Assembly (NCBI GenBank): GCA_047967505.1
Contig: CM106540.1
DNA: 64,000 nucleotides
Reading direction: 5' to 3' (one strand)
Source: Dipteris shenzhenensis
Lineage: Eukaryota; Polypodiophyta; Polypodiopsida; Gleicheniales
Made by a program: the position numbers and the translations under genes. The notes under the pieces are model-generated. The model was given only the letters and a program-made list of their open reading frames with translations. It searched no databases and had not been told where the DNA came from. How positions within the stretch are numbered: the stretch's first letter is position 1; every line of letters starts with the position of its first letter. Below are positions 47,744 to 54,827 of this stretch, one piece after another.

Positions 47744-49945
47744 TCAGAAACTACATGGCAATCAACCTCAAGAGGAAAGCAACATGGGAAGACATGATAC
47801 ACTTCGTCAAAGACCTCTACAGAAGGGAGGGGGAAGATCTAGTAAATCACGACTTTTCCATCAAAGCAGCGAACACAGTCACCATCCCAAGCACGGTTCC
47901 AGCCCAAGCACTCAACGGTAGGCCATTTGGTCGCCATAACGGCTGCATCAGAAGGATGCCAAGCATAAAAAAGAAGCTGTATTTTGTTGTTTTGCATATT
48001 TCAAGAAAGTCTTTGACACAGTCCCACACAAGAAATTATGGGAACGACTGGAAAAGCTTCAAGTCCCAACATGAACTTAGGCTACTTACCGTCTATATAA
48101 GAAGGTATTAGCTCAAGCTAGCACAGCCACTTGTGGATGGGTAATGCTCCAAAGGGAAAGTTGTTATAAGCAGTGGCATAGGTTTCAATTAGGGCTGTCC
48201 TCTCTCGCCAACTCTTTTTTGTCTTTTTATCAATGACCTTGAAGATTGGATGAGAATACATACACCAACGTGTCCTTAAGTTAACATATAATTGCCGCTT
48301 AAGTGAAATGGATGTGCACCCCTCGACATTACCTCTTATCCTTTCCAAACTTGTGAGTCTTTGTCCTCCATTATGTCAAGTCTCCCATAGTTACAAGGGA
48401 GCAGGAACATTCTGGGAACATCGGCGGAGGCTAGAACAAGGACGTTTTAGGAAGCGGAACATGGTCCCAAAACGAAATGCCACATCATATAACATGTCAT
48501 CATATGCCAATGTGTACCAAAATAATCGCTTTTACCGCTTGAACTTGTCTGAGGCCCAAGGATTGGCACAAAAATAATCTTACATGAGCTTTTTGCCTAG
48601 ACTTCATATTTGGCAGTCAAATGTCCTAGAAAACCATCAACGTGGTTTCCTTGGGTACACCTTTAAAGATAGTTTTTCTGATATACTGATTACAGCAAGT
48701 ATTACTCACTTCATTTGGAAACACACGAGAACTAGGCCTATGTCACCAGTCAATATTCGGTAATTAAATTCAGTCACTCCAAGCAGCGTATGTGTACATA
48801 AGACCAATCAGGGTGCAAATCGATGAGTCAGCATCCAAACCTTATCACACACACATTATTACAGTTGTCTCCCCACATTCGCTCATGATGGCATTTTACA
48901 AGAAGGCAGTAAGTCTATATTGTCTTCATTCAAGCTACAGAATTTGCTTCCGAGGGCAAGACATGCGGTATTCCTTTTGATCCCATTTTAGGCGAAATTA
49001 TGGTGTCTTTACCTCGTAGGCATAAAGGTACGTCAACTTTCAAATAGGCATATTTACACACATACCAACATGCTGAGCTACTATTTCACTCAACCACTCC
49101 AATTTTAAGGAGAGCTTTCAGAGCTTTTAAGTATACAATAACATCCATGCCAAGAGACCACTTTAAAAAAGGGATGCATCTCTCTGATACGAAGAAATGT
49201 TACAATGATAAAACACTTCACATCTACATGTATCCAAATCATCCACGAATAATGTCTTACACCCAGTTCTATTTTCCTTGGATGTTATGGTAAAATCGTT
49301 GATTACCACCTCCCAAACAAAAAGGTGTTTAGTATAAAATGCACTTATCAACGCCTAAATCAAGGAATCTAGTGCTCTTTGGGGCTTGTACTGTTGCACG
49401 TTAATTATCTTGTAGAGGCTCTTCGTTGTTCTCACTTCCACGACTTGACGATTGGGATGCCGAGGGTACAAACAGCAAATTACAGCAGGATCAGAGAAGG
49501 TGAGAGTGCCCTCAAAGGTTACTCTAGGAGGTGGCAACAAGCGCTCAAAGTGAACAAAAATTCGCACTGATGAGGCTGTGGTGTACTTCCCCCCGCCTTC
49601 CCATCTCCAAAAGTACTCACAGGAACAGAGCACACAAGACTTCCCTCAAAGGTCACGTTTGGCAAAAGGCGCTGCCTTAATGGAGGAGTAAGAAAGCTTG
49701 CAGCATAGCTGGCTTCAAAGAACATGGTGAGTCCCCCCGCCGTCTCCCCGCTCCCCCCGTTCCCCTCTCCAAATGATACTCACCAGTTCACAATGCCAAC
49801 CGACTGAGCCAGGCGACACGACCCAAATTTCAATAGCGCCATTGTCACGGGCAGCAGCGATGACAGCTCCGTCGACACTGGGGGCGAGGGCGACGACAGG
49901 GGAGGGAGTCCAATCTACATGTTTGTATCTGTGGAGCTCCAGCAT
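24090..49945 (-). CDS. UTP4: UTP4 / Cirhin / POPCORN-like WD40 protein of the SSU processome (11 coding exons, complete gene)
   Basis: In this family the protein belongs to the nucleolar t-UTP (UTP-A) complex, which binds nascent pre-rRNA and supports 18S rRNA maturation. The spliced frame joins 49,784-49,945, 47,529-47,666, 46,948-47,248, 46,308-46,371, 45,687-45,800, 40,244-40,406, 38,567-38,735, 37,661-38,469, 37,251-37,426, 25,284-25,544 and 24,090-24,396. The total is 2,664 nt, or 887 residues plus TGA, with every phase compatible. WD-type blades end in motifs such as SISEWD, GCIRCWD, LCIWSL, STQFWD, ITVFNL and LHVLDV. An acidic linker lies near residues 143-163 and a basic KRERKKLKR patch near residue 377. 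The start MLEL directly precedes the conserved VDW segment; an in-frame Met five codons upstream (49,960) is the alternative. Length and domain order fit the plant family. The gene name rests on recognition of conserved segments, without a database search. Confidence 0.93.
25284..25544 (-). CDS. UTP4: UTP4 exon 10 (residues 699-785)
   Basis: The exon is 261 nt, with a ACTATCAG acceptor and a GTAAGT donor. It encodes [26 protein letters not shown] and [12 protein letters not shown], all conserved in UTP4. A (TC)n tract begins 24 nt from the acceptor. Confidence 0.92.
25569..25644 (+). repeat. (TC)n - AT-rich - (GT)n compound microsatellite beside UTP4 exon 10
   Basis: TC units occupy 25,569-25,601 and GT units 25,611-25,644. 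On the gene strand this is a (GA)n tract whose near edge is 24 nt upstream of the exon 10 acceptor. A short motif with AATGTACATTCTTCTT follows at 25,650. Confidence 0.95.
26061..26104 (+). repeat. (TC)22 microsatellite in UTP4 intron 9
   Basis: Pure TC tract in AT-rich intron DNA. Confidence 0.95.
26569..26622 (+). repeat. (TC)27 microsatellite in UTP4 intron 9
   Basis: Pure TC tract followed at 26,632 by the conserved AATGTACATTCTTCTT motif and a C/A-rich end, as in the copies at 25,650 and 26,771. Confidence 0.95.
26821..26878 (+). repeat. (TG)29 microsatellite in UTP4 intron 9
   Basis: It follows the third copy of the AATGTACATTCTTCTT motif and an A9 run. The order motif, A run, TG tract suggests expansion from a retrotransposon tail. 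Confidence 0.95.
27112..27149 (+). repeat. (TG)n microsatellite
   Basis: TG units follow CTCCAAAAAAA, again an A-run to TG junction, just before the hairpin at 27,161-27,238. Confidence 0.95.
27161..27238. repeat. long inverted repeat with (AT)n loop
   Basis: Perfect 15-bp inner arms (27,175-27,189 and 27,210-27,224) surround an AT repeat of about 20 bp. After three unpaired bases on each side, 11-bp outer arms (27,161-27,171 and 27,228-27,238) also pair. The (TC)n tract to the right extends the outer arm. Confidence 0.9.
27290..28274 (+). mobile_element. LINE-A 3' end, first unit of a head-to-tail LINE array in UTP4 intron 9
   Basis: The frame near 27,330 shows [20 protein letters not shown] before a stop, the zinc-binding C-terminus of ORF2. 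It continues through RRHREI (27,500) and the end-of-ORF2 region near 27,760-27,960, homologous to 35,395-35,631. The 3' terminus CCCGAAGACTTTAATAAAC is followed by (TC)n at 28,234-28,274. A second (TC)n lies at 28,124-28,188. Confidence 0.8.
29335..29940 (+). pseudogene. LINE-A ORF1, coiled-coil part
   Basis: The 201-codon frame contains a long alpha-helical, Glu/Gln/Arg/His-rich stretch (from about residue 40 to 150) that fits a coiled coil. A segment [14 protein letters not shown] resembles the start of the L1-type ORF1 RNA-binding domain. The frame is cut at 29,940 by LINE-B. The C-terminal end ([19 protein letters not shown]) is found at 31,170-31,290, beyond the insertion. Confidence 0.75.
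29941..31074 (-). mobile_element. LINE-B: 5'-truncated minus-strand LINE nested in LINE-A
   Basis: Minus-strand frames encode the end of an RT and ORF2 C-terminus: [18 protein letters not shown], then [16 protein letters not shown], a conserved [11 protein letters not shown] region and a zinc motif [14 protein letters not shown] with CPYY. The 3' end has a (TTC)n tail (plus strand GAAGAAGAA at 29,940-29,960). 5' truncation plus a simple tail is typical of LINE insertion. LINE-A resumes on both sides. Confidence 0.87.
31440..31555 (+). repeat. 38-bp tandem triplication inside the LINE-A endonuclease
   Basis: TCAGCGGATATACA occurs at 31,441, 31,479 and 31,517, exactly 38 bp apart, with the intervening CTTTTATTCCAATAG. 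It disrupts the N-terminal endonuclease frame. Confidence 0.95.
31646..32473 (+). pseudogene. LINE-A ORF2 endonuclease (partial, 275 codons)
   Basis: The frame has [14 protein letters not shown] (Asp and Asn), [28 protein letters not shown] (the S-x-x-DY motif) and a degenerate end GANHTYLFF in place of S-D-H. The N-terminal CIIWNCNG is upstream near 31,340 in broken frames. The fold is an EEP nuclease. The loss of the SDH pattern and the upstream breaks make it inactive. Confidence 0.85.
32613..33140 (+). pseudogene. LINE-A ORF2 RT N-terminal part
   Basis: The 175-codon frame shows [13 protein letters not shown], the [16 protein letters not shown] block, [17 protein letters not shown] and [20 protein letters not shown]. 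These are RT blocks 0 to 2. The downstream catalytic part is absent, and the sequence jumps to the C-terminal zinc region at about 33,240. Confidence 0.85.
33196..33525 (+). repeat. 165-bp tandem duplication in LINE-A C-terminal region
   Basis: GGTTTCATTGACCCACCAAG begins at 33,196 and again at 33,361. The two 165-bp units (55 codons) both end in TGTGACATGCAGGAG. The second unit leads into the intact zinc motif [17 protein letters not shown]. Confidence 0.95.
34292..35770 (+). mobile_element. chimeric LINE remnant: L1-like ORF1 joined to a LINE-A 3' end
   Basis: From 34,640 broken frames give a coiled coil and then [17 protein letters not shown] (34,950) and [16 protein letters not shown] (about 35,230), the C-terminal ORF1 motif. 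At 35,395-35,631 it switches to the end of ORF2 ([30 protein letters not shown]) and 3' UTR matching 27,760-28,110. Nearly all of ORF2 is missing. It is the third unit of the head-to-tail array. Confidence 0.7.
35780..37250. other. UTP4 intron 9, proximal part, no recognised gene
   Basis: A plus-strand frame of 175 codons (36,063-36,590) exists, but it is Ser/Pro/Leu/Cys-rich with no recognisable motif and lies antisense in the intron. I treat it as non-coding. Confidence 0.4.
37251..37426 (-). CDS. UTP4: UTP4 exon 9 (residues 641-698)
   Basis: The exon is 176 nt, phase 0 in and phase 2 out, with a TTTCAG acceptor and a GTGAGG donor. It encodes [13 protein letters not shown] and [19 protein letters not shown]. 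The next intron runs 11.7 kb to 25,545. Confidence 0.93.
37661..38469 (-). CDS. UTP4: UTP4 exon 8 (residues 371-640)
   Basis: This is the largest exon at 809 nt, with a AATGCAG acceptor and a GTAAGC donor. It begins with a short basic segment, then [12 protein letters not shown] and the family signature [13 protein letters not shown] variable hydrophilic linker follows, then [36 protein letters not shown] and the blade end NNTVF. It covers the end of the first propeller and the start of the second. Confidence 0.93.
38567..38735 (-). CDS. UTP4: UTP4 exon 7 (residues 315-370), ends at a GC donor
   Basis: The exon is 169 nt, phase 0 in and phase 1 out, encoding VVQYQLV and [12 protein letters not shown]. 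The only junction that keeps frame with exon 8 is CAAG followed by GCATGT, a GC-AG intron of 97 nt. The nearby GT dinucleotides either hit a stop or shift the frame. Confidence 0.85.
38736..40243. other. UTP4 intron 6 with a local tandem repeat
   Basis: The core GATCAGAAAGTCTG...TTCTACACATCAGTACAT at about 39,396-39,435 recurs at 39,545-39,575 (one copy shortened), each followed by AACGCCAGACA or GACGCCAGACA. No transposon is recognisable. Confidence 0.6.
40244..40406 (-). CDS. UTP4: UTP4 exon 6 (residues 260-314)
   Basis: The exon is 163 nt with an ATTTCAG acceptor and a GTAAGC donor. It encodes [17 protein letters not shown] and FAAGADGQ, two strongly conserved UTP4 blocks. Intron 5 upstream of it is 5.3 kb and filled with LINE sequence. 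Confidence 0.92.
40510..40542 (+). repeat. (TC)16 microsatellite in UTP4 intron 5
   Basis: Pure TC tract, 103 nt upstream of the exon 6 acceptor on the gene strand. It borders the LINE-A copy that follows. Confidence 0.95.
41884..42597. repeat. ~710-bp insertion within the intron 5 LINE-A
   Basis: It begins with ATAGTTACCAAAAACGG and is C/T-rich in the middle (42,060-42,410, with repeated CTCTCCATCC), ending AT-rich. Its first bases match the start of repeats at 11,717, 44,098 and 48,385. Class unknown. Confidence 0.5.
42718..43051 (+). repeat. 167-bp tandem duplication in the LINE-A RT
   Basis: GCCTTCAACA starts at 42,718 and again at 42,885. Both units include CCCGTTTCATCAAGCGTCTT and end near GGGGTCAAACAA. 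The duplicated part encodes RT motif blocks around the catalytic FxKAFxxV segment. Confidence 0.95.
43272..45763 (+). repeat. source segment of the 10,894-13,378 duplication
   Basis: LINE 3' part followed by UTP4 intron 5 DNA and part of exon 5, in the same order and orientation as the copy at 10,894. Because exon 5 is complete here and truncated there, this is the older locus. Confidence 0.9.
45687..45800 (-). CDS. UTP4: UTP4 exon 5 (residues 222-259)
   Basis: The exon is 114 nt, phase 2 in and phase 2 out, with a TTTTTACAG acceptor and a GTAAGT donor. It encodes [19 protein letters not shown] and the following LCIWSLLTL strand. A truncated copy of its last 77 nt lies at 13,302-13,378. Confidence 0.92.
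46308..46371 (-). CDS. UTP4: UTP4 exon 4 (residues 201-221)
   Basis: This is a 64-nt micro-exon encoding [12 protein letters not shown] through FSGGSDG, with a GTACAG acceptor and a GTATGA donor. Phase 1 in and phase 2 out exactly bridge exons 3 and 5. Confidence 0.92.
46948..47248 (-). CDS. UTP4: UTP4 exon 3 (residues 101-200)
   Basis: The exon is 301 nt and ends in phase 1, with a TTGCAG acceptor and a GTCAGT donor. It encodes SVWNMALEP, an acidic stretch rich in D, E and S, and the blade segment DDGCVRLF. The acidic loop is a low-complexity insertion inside the propeller, as is common in this family. Confidence 0.92.
47529..47666 (-). CDS. UTP4: UTP4 exon 2 (residues 55-100)
   Basis: The exon is 138 nt, phase 0 on both sides, between a TTTTGACAG acceptor and a GTAGGC donor. 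It encodes a WD blade with [17 protein letters not shown]. The preceding intron (47,667-49,783) carries a (TC)n tract starting 24 nt from this acceptor, then a LINE reverse-transcriptase fragment. Confidence 0.92.
47667..49783. other. UTP4 intron 1 with LINE RT fragment and repeats
   Basis: The intron is 2.1 kb. A plus-strand LINE reverse-transcriptase remnant at about 47,755-48,300 shows [13 protein letters not shown] (one substitution), then G-C-P-L-S-P-T and FINDLEDW with stop codons between. It is preceded by (TC)n. The repeat that begins with a TAGTTAC motif starts near 48,385. The stretch 48,600-49,780 shows nothing I can name. Confidence 0.6.
47691..47737 (+). repeat. (TC)23 microsatellite beside UTP4 exon 2
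   Basis: On the gene strand this is (GA)n whose near edge is 24 nt upstream of the exon 2 acceptor. A LINE RT fragment follows immediately on the plus strand. Confidence 0.95.
49784..49945 (-). CDS. UTP4: UTP4 exon 1 (residues 1-54)
   Basis: This exon encodes the conserved N-terminus, including [12 protein letters not shown] and the first blade motif [11 protein letters not shown]. It ends in WHCEL followed by a GTGAGT donor in phase 0. The frame is open upstream to 50,098, so an N-terminal extension cannot be excluded by frame alone. The MLEL ATG has G at -3, a better context than the ATG at 49,960. Confidence 0.92.
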
Positions 49946-50016
49946 TTCAGAAGAAGGCATGGGGGCAAGGGGGGGGGAGGGGGGGAAGGAAGGACATAAG
50001 GCGGGGGGGGGCAAGG

Positions 50017-50025
50017 AAACCCTAA
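50017..50025 (+). promoter_or_regulatory. telo-box AAACCCTAA upstream of UTP4
   Basis: A perfect telo-box motif lies 72 nt upstream of the chosen UTP4 ATG, in the probable 5' leader or core promoter. A site II-like TGGGCT lies at 50,234-50,239. In plants the pair is typical of promoters of ribosomal-protein and ribosome-biogenesis genes, which fits UTP4. The assignment is by motif and position only. Confidence 0.5.
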
Positions 50026-50274
50026 TGGGAAGGGATGAAGGAATGATGAAAAGAGGAGGAACATAAAAGAGCTTGAAGCAATGTTTTAACAGATTCAAAG
50101 TTAACGAAGAAGAAACAGAGTTGTTGTAGAAGAAGAAGACGAAGTATAAGAGTGGCGGCTAGGTCTCTCTAGAGGCCTTGTTTGTTTGTTTGTTTGTTTA
50201 CTAAACCCCCAAAACCCCATTAAAAGTTGAGTATGGGCTTGTTTTACCCTAAGAGAGCATATTGAAGGTAAAAG

Positions 50275-50446
50275 TGTGCTTATCCCAACCGCGTTTACAC
50301 CTAGCGGCTCAATCATGTGGGTGTTTATGTGCCAATCCTCAGTTCAAGCCCCACAGGCAGCTTAGGATTCTATCTTGGTCACCTCGTATGCGGGCGTTGT
50401 TGGCACTTTCAATTTCAGTACAACGCACACAACCAAAAAAAAAACT
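50275..50446 (+). mobile_element. SINE-like element (tRNA-type boxes and A tail)
   Basis: An A-box-like TAGCGGCTCAATCATG lies at about 50,303. GTTCAAGCC at 50,343-50,351 fits the B-box consensus GWTCRANNC. The element ends in an A-rich run at 50,435-50,444. Length and layout match plant SINEs. No clear target-site duplication was found. Confidence 0.5.
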
Positions 50447-51330
50447 TTTAATTCATAATCATGCCTTCTTCTTTTTTGAGTAGGTGTCTAGGAGCCTATG
50501 GATTCATGCTAGGGGACTAGAGAACTCTCGATTCAACTTTTCGTCACATTTCTCTTGAATTCATCAGCTTTCTCGCTAATCGTGCCTTTTTTATGAGTAT
50601 TAGGTCAAGCTCACCCTATTGACAGTGTTACAGACTACCTTAATTTCATATTTAATGCTCATTTTGTATTTAATGTTGTTGTTAGCAGTAGAGGTTCAGG
50701 TCAATAAATGTATGAGAGTGGGTTCCATTCCATGGTCCCCCTACATTTATTGAGCCTTCCCCTCTCTGCTTCTCCCTTTTCATTCATCTCCCTGCGTGTA
50801 TGATTTTTTATCTCCCAATTTTCTCATGTGGTTGTTCCCTTTTACATGTTATTGGAAGATTTTACTTTATTGTTAATTTGTGTTACTTTACAATTTTTTA
50901 ATACGAGGACTTAGAGCTTGTGTAAATCAGTAGGCTCCCATGTGATGAAGTGCCTATGGCGATATCGATTCACTACTTCGACAAGGGTATCGTATATTGA
51001 TTTATAGACATGCGAAGGCTTTTAAAATCAAAGGTACACCAATATTAACTCCAACAACATGAAAGTGGGTCGTGTGCATGTTATGTTTGAACATGAAGGA
51101 GAGAAGAACACATATGTGCCATTATTAGGGCACTTCTAAGCAAATGAGAGCCTGCTATTCTAATGAACATAAGAAAGCGGGGGGACCTATTTTTGCACCA
51201 GCAACCATCCATTTATTAGACATTTCACCCTAGTCTAACCATGGCTTCACTTGGACCCTTAGAATGGTGAGACTCAAACATTGCTCAACAGTGAACATGC
51301 ATGCCTAACCATGACAGACCTCGTCTCTCA
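50447..51330. other. intergenic, nothing recognised
   Basis: No coding frame above noise on either strand and no clear repeat. Confidence 0.5.
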
Positions 51331-51334
51331 CCCA

Positions 51335-51905
51335 TCATTTCCTTGTGCTTAGCCTTTTATATTGACCTCATTACCTATATGGTCTAGCAAGGCAAATTTC
51401 ACAAAAATGCTGAGGTTTGTTATCTTTGGCCCATTCCAATGCTTGCAACGTAAGCAACCTCATCAGTGCATTCGTGATAAATGAGATAACAGAGAGAGTA
51501 CATTAATCCTTATGCTTTTGGGTTGAAGCATAAGCAAGCTTATTGTCCTTGATCATGTAGCATGCAATTTCACCAAACATGAGGAAGCTGACCCAACCTC
51601 ATGCTTGGAACATAAGCAAGCTCATGATCTAAGGCATGGTGCATTTGTGATAAATGGTACAAATAATGGAGAAACTACATCAATCCTTGTGCTTTTTGGT
51701 CAAGCTTGTTGTTCTTAATCACATAGCATGCAATTACACCAAACATGAGGATGCTCATTATGTGTGACACCCTCATGCTTGCAACACAAGCAACCTTGTC
51801 ATCCAAAGCATGGTGTATTCATGATAAATGAGATAAATAATGGAGAGATTGAATCAATTCTTATGCTTTTTGGGTTGTTGTCCCTAACCACAAAGCATGC
51901 AATTT
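51335..51905 (+). repeat. satellite-like array, ~165-bp diverged units
   Basis: Three adjacent units share the order CATGCTTGCAACACAAGCAA, then GGCATGGTGCATTNRTGATAAATG, GGAGAGACTACATCAATCCT, TATGCTTTTTGG and CATAGCATGCAATTT. The family recurs at 56,465-57,840. Confidence 0.75.
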
Positions 51906-51949
51906 ATGGCCTAGGACAAAGTTCATCGAGATTGGTGTAATTAGTTAAT

Positions 51950-52660
51950 TCTTTAATCTCATTGGCAAAGGCCTATTTATCTAAACAGAGACATGGTGAT
52001 AAAGGTATGTTCTAGACCTATTTATCTAACCACAGACATGGTAACTATTTTTGACCTATTTATCTAACCAGAGACATGATAACTAATTTTTTACTTTTAG
52101 CAAATTGTTTGTTTGCCATAGTTTCATTTTGTATACATGTGTCATGATTGGGATGAATTGAAAGAATTTTGGATACTAGCTTGAAGTGCACATTTTGGAC
52201 CCTCCTTAGTAAAGTATAGTTTTTTGTTAAAGGACTTTAGAAAAAGGATTGGGGGACATCGACTAATGTTTTAGTATCTTGCATTGCAAACAAAATCCCA
52301 ACTAAGATGTTAGGTATACTTTTGGACCCTATCTTTCCTCTTCTTCCATGACTGTCATCACTTTGCTTTACCCATTCCTACAAATTAAAAAGAAACTACC
52401 AAACAAGGTTATGACAACCTATCTCATGCAAAGGTTTCGGTTCATGGTTCTTAGACTATTACAAGTCTGCCTCCTCTCTACCATCATGTTGTCTCACCCC
52501 ATTGGCCATCTTGTTGTTGCCAACCCTCTTCAACCATCTTGTGATAAGTACTAGTTTTCTCTTATATCTGTTTGTAGCCATAGGCTATCTTGGCTTCAAG
52601 GAAATTGTGCCACTTCTCTCTTGTTTACTTTGAACACCATGCTCAGCGAGTCTTAATGCA
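51950..52660 (+). repeat. dispersed repeat, copy 1 (partner at 61,280-61,930)
   Basis: Shared landmarks include ATACATGTGTCATGAT, TTTTGGATACTAGCTTG, GGACTTTAGAAAA, TTTGGACCCT and CTTCTTCCAT. At the left, GACCTATTTATCTAACC..AGACATG is repeated three times (51,988-52,085). No open frame; decayed transposon, class unknown. Confidence 0.7.
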
Positions 52661-52759
52661 ATCAAACATGTCGGTCAGCTCTCCCCTAGGACCGACCTTG
52701 GTGGCCCCTCTCCTCCTTTTGCAAGGGAGAGCCTTAATGAGGAAGGATGAGAGCCAAGG

Positions 52760-53290
52760 TCTATTAAAAAATTGAACTTGGTAGCATCCTTCATCTCCAA
52801 GGATCTCTCTTGCTTTGCCACCAAGGTTCAACCTTGGGTAACATCATCCATCACCAAGGCTCCCCCTTGCAAAAAGAAGAGGTTCCACCAAAGGTCAATT
52901 TTTAAACTAGCCTTGAGAATCCTCCATCTTTCTTGGTGCCTTGGGCTCCCAAAAGGAGAGGAGCTAAGGTTACTTTTTAAACTAACCTTGGGAACCCTTT
53001 AGCTAAGGCCATCCCCCAACAAAAGATGTGCCACCAAGGTCAGCTTTAAAACCAACCTTGGGTATCCTCCACCATTAGCAAGACTCTTCTTTGTTTGCAA
53101 AAGGAAGAGAGGTGCCACCAAGGTCAATTTTAAAACCCACCTTGTTAGCATCCTCCATCACCAAGTCTCTCCCTTGATTTGCCACCAAGATTGGTTTTAA
53201 AATTGACCTTGGGTATCATCCGTCATCACCAAGGCTCTCCCTTGCAAGAAGGAGAGGTACCACCAAGGTTGGTTTTGGAACTACCTTCGC
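52760..53290 (+). repeat. minisatellite with CCACCAAGGTC core
   Basis: Six imperfect units carry CCACCAAGGT(C/T), then a TTTTAAAAC stretch and CCTTGGG, then CATCACCAAGGCTCTCCCTTG. Starts are near 52,819, 52,887, 53,030, 53,115, 53,182 and 53,251. Spacing varies from about 65 to 145 bp. Confidence 0.75.
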
Positions 53291-53689
53291 AAGCCTATCC
53301 AATTCAAAATGTCCATATGCTAATGTGTGTGTGTAGTAGACATTTACAACATTTCCATAGTGAAGAGTAGACAAATTTGGAGAAGGAAAGAGAAATGTTT
53401 AATAGATAAACATTGCAATAAAGATCCAAAAAAAGGAGTAGCATCATTAAAGGATGAACAATTTTCTTAAAAAGGAAATGTGAGCAGTAGAGCTTTGATA
53501 AGTCATTGGCAACATCACTTTTATTAAAGAGGGGAGTCTGCCTACCTGCCACCATCCAGCAAGAAAAACATGGTGAGAACCAGTTTAAACTTTGGTTGGG
53601 AAGATAGGTGACCTCCCTTGTTATCGGAGTCACAATAAAAATCAAATACTTGTTGACAACAAACTTATAAAGCTTAATGAAAATTAATG

Positions 53690-54659
53690 TGTTATAAGGA
53701 GAGAGTCGAGAAGAAAGGGATCATACTAGGAAACATTAGAAAAAAGGTCAAAAGTTTGAAGAGGGTAAAAAATGTTATTTAAGAGAGAGCAAATAACAAC
53801 ATTTTGGACAAGGAGGTTGGAGGTTACAACTAAAAATAGCTAAAATAAGTAACACTTTTAGGGGGAGTTTTAAAGATAAGCAAGAAATGTTAAAGATGGG
53901 AGAGTATAAAAAATAGCTTAAAGGAAAAAATTAAAGGGTTAGTTAGTCAAAAAATTAGTTTAAAGGACAAATTAAAGGGCAAGTTTATCAAAACATTTAT
54001 GGTTAAAAGAATAGTAAGCAAAAGAGAGGAAAATAGTTGGAAAATAAAGATATGTGGGCAAGGGGGAAATCAAGGTAAAGTTTAGTTAAAAAAGGGGGAC
54101 ACGTGCTTTTATGAAGGGGGGGAGTGGAAAAAGGAGCCAGAGGCGACAATATTGAATGGACCTGTAAGTCCATTGTTGTAGAAGTAGAGAGAACCACAGA
54201 GGAGAAGTGCAAGGAACGGGAACTGAGTCGAGGTGCGCAAAAGTCAAAGTTGGGGGCACGAGGGTTGGCTAGAAGCTGGGTCATTGAGGTGTGGGGAGGC
54301 GGCAATATAGAGAGGTCAAGAATGCGGCAAGACAGGGTACTAAGGAGATAAAGGGAGCGTGGTCACCAAGGAGGAAGAGAAGAGGGTGGAGAAAAGGGGT
54401 AAGTAAGAGGGCTTTACATATAGGTATGGAGTAAGGGGAGAAGTCGAGTGGATTGCATGAGGTGAAGGTGAGTCATCCATTGGTGGGGAAATCAAGGCGT
54501 TAGGTAAATTAGCAAGCACGGAAGATGAGGCACAGGATTGGGAGCCGCGAGATCCGAGCCACGTGGAGGGGAGGGGTTTTAGTTATGTGAGTAGAGATGT
54601 GGAGGATAAGGTCAAAGGTGTGGTTGGGAAGGTAAAGAGAGAGAGAGAGACAGAGAGAT

Positions 54660-54733
<74 letters not shown>

Positions 54734-54778
54734 AGAGAGAGGGTGAGAGAGGGAGAGAGAGAGAGAGAGGAATAGAGA

Positions 54779-54827
<49 letters not shown>

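Noticed and set aside
49945-50098. Longer N-terminus of UTP4 starting at 50,098
   Set aside because: The added residues are encoded by a C-rich leader (mainly Pro, Ser, Leu) that also contains the telo-box, and the family begins directly at MLE-type sequence.
50275-50446. tRNA gene at the A/B-box motifs
   Set aside because: No cloverleaf could be folded by eye. The A tail and extra length fit a SINE better.
51335-51905. CRISPR-like array
   Set aside because: Units are long, diverged and without unique spacers, in a plant nuclear context; they are satellite-like repeats.
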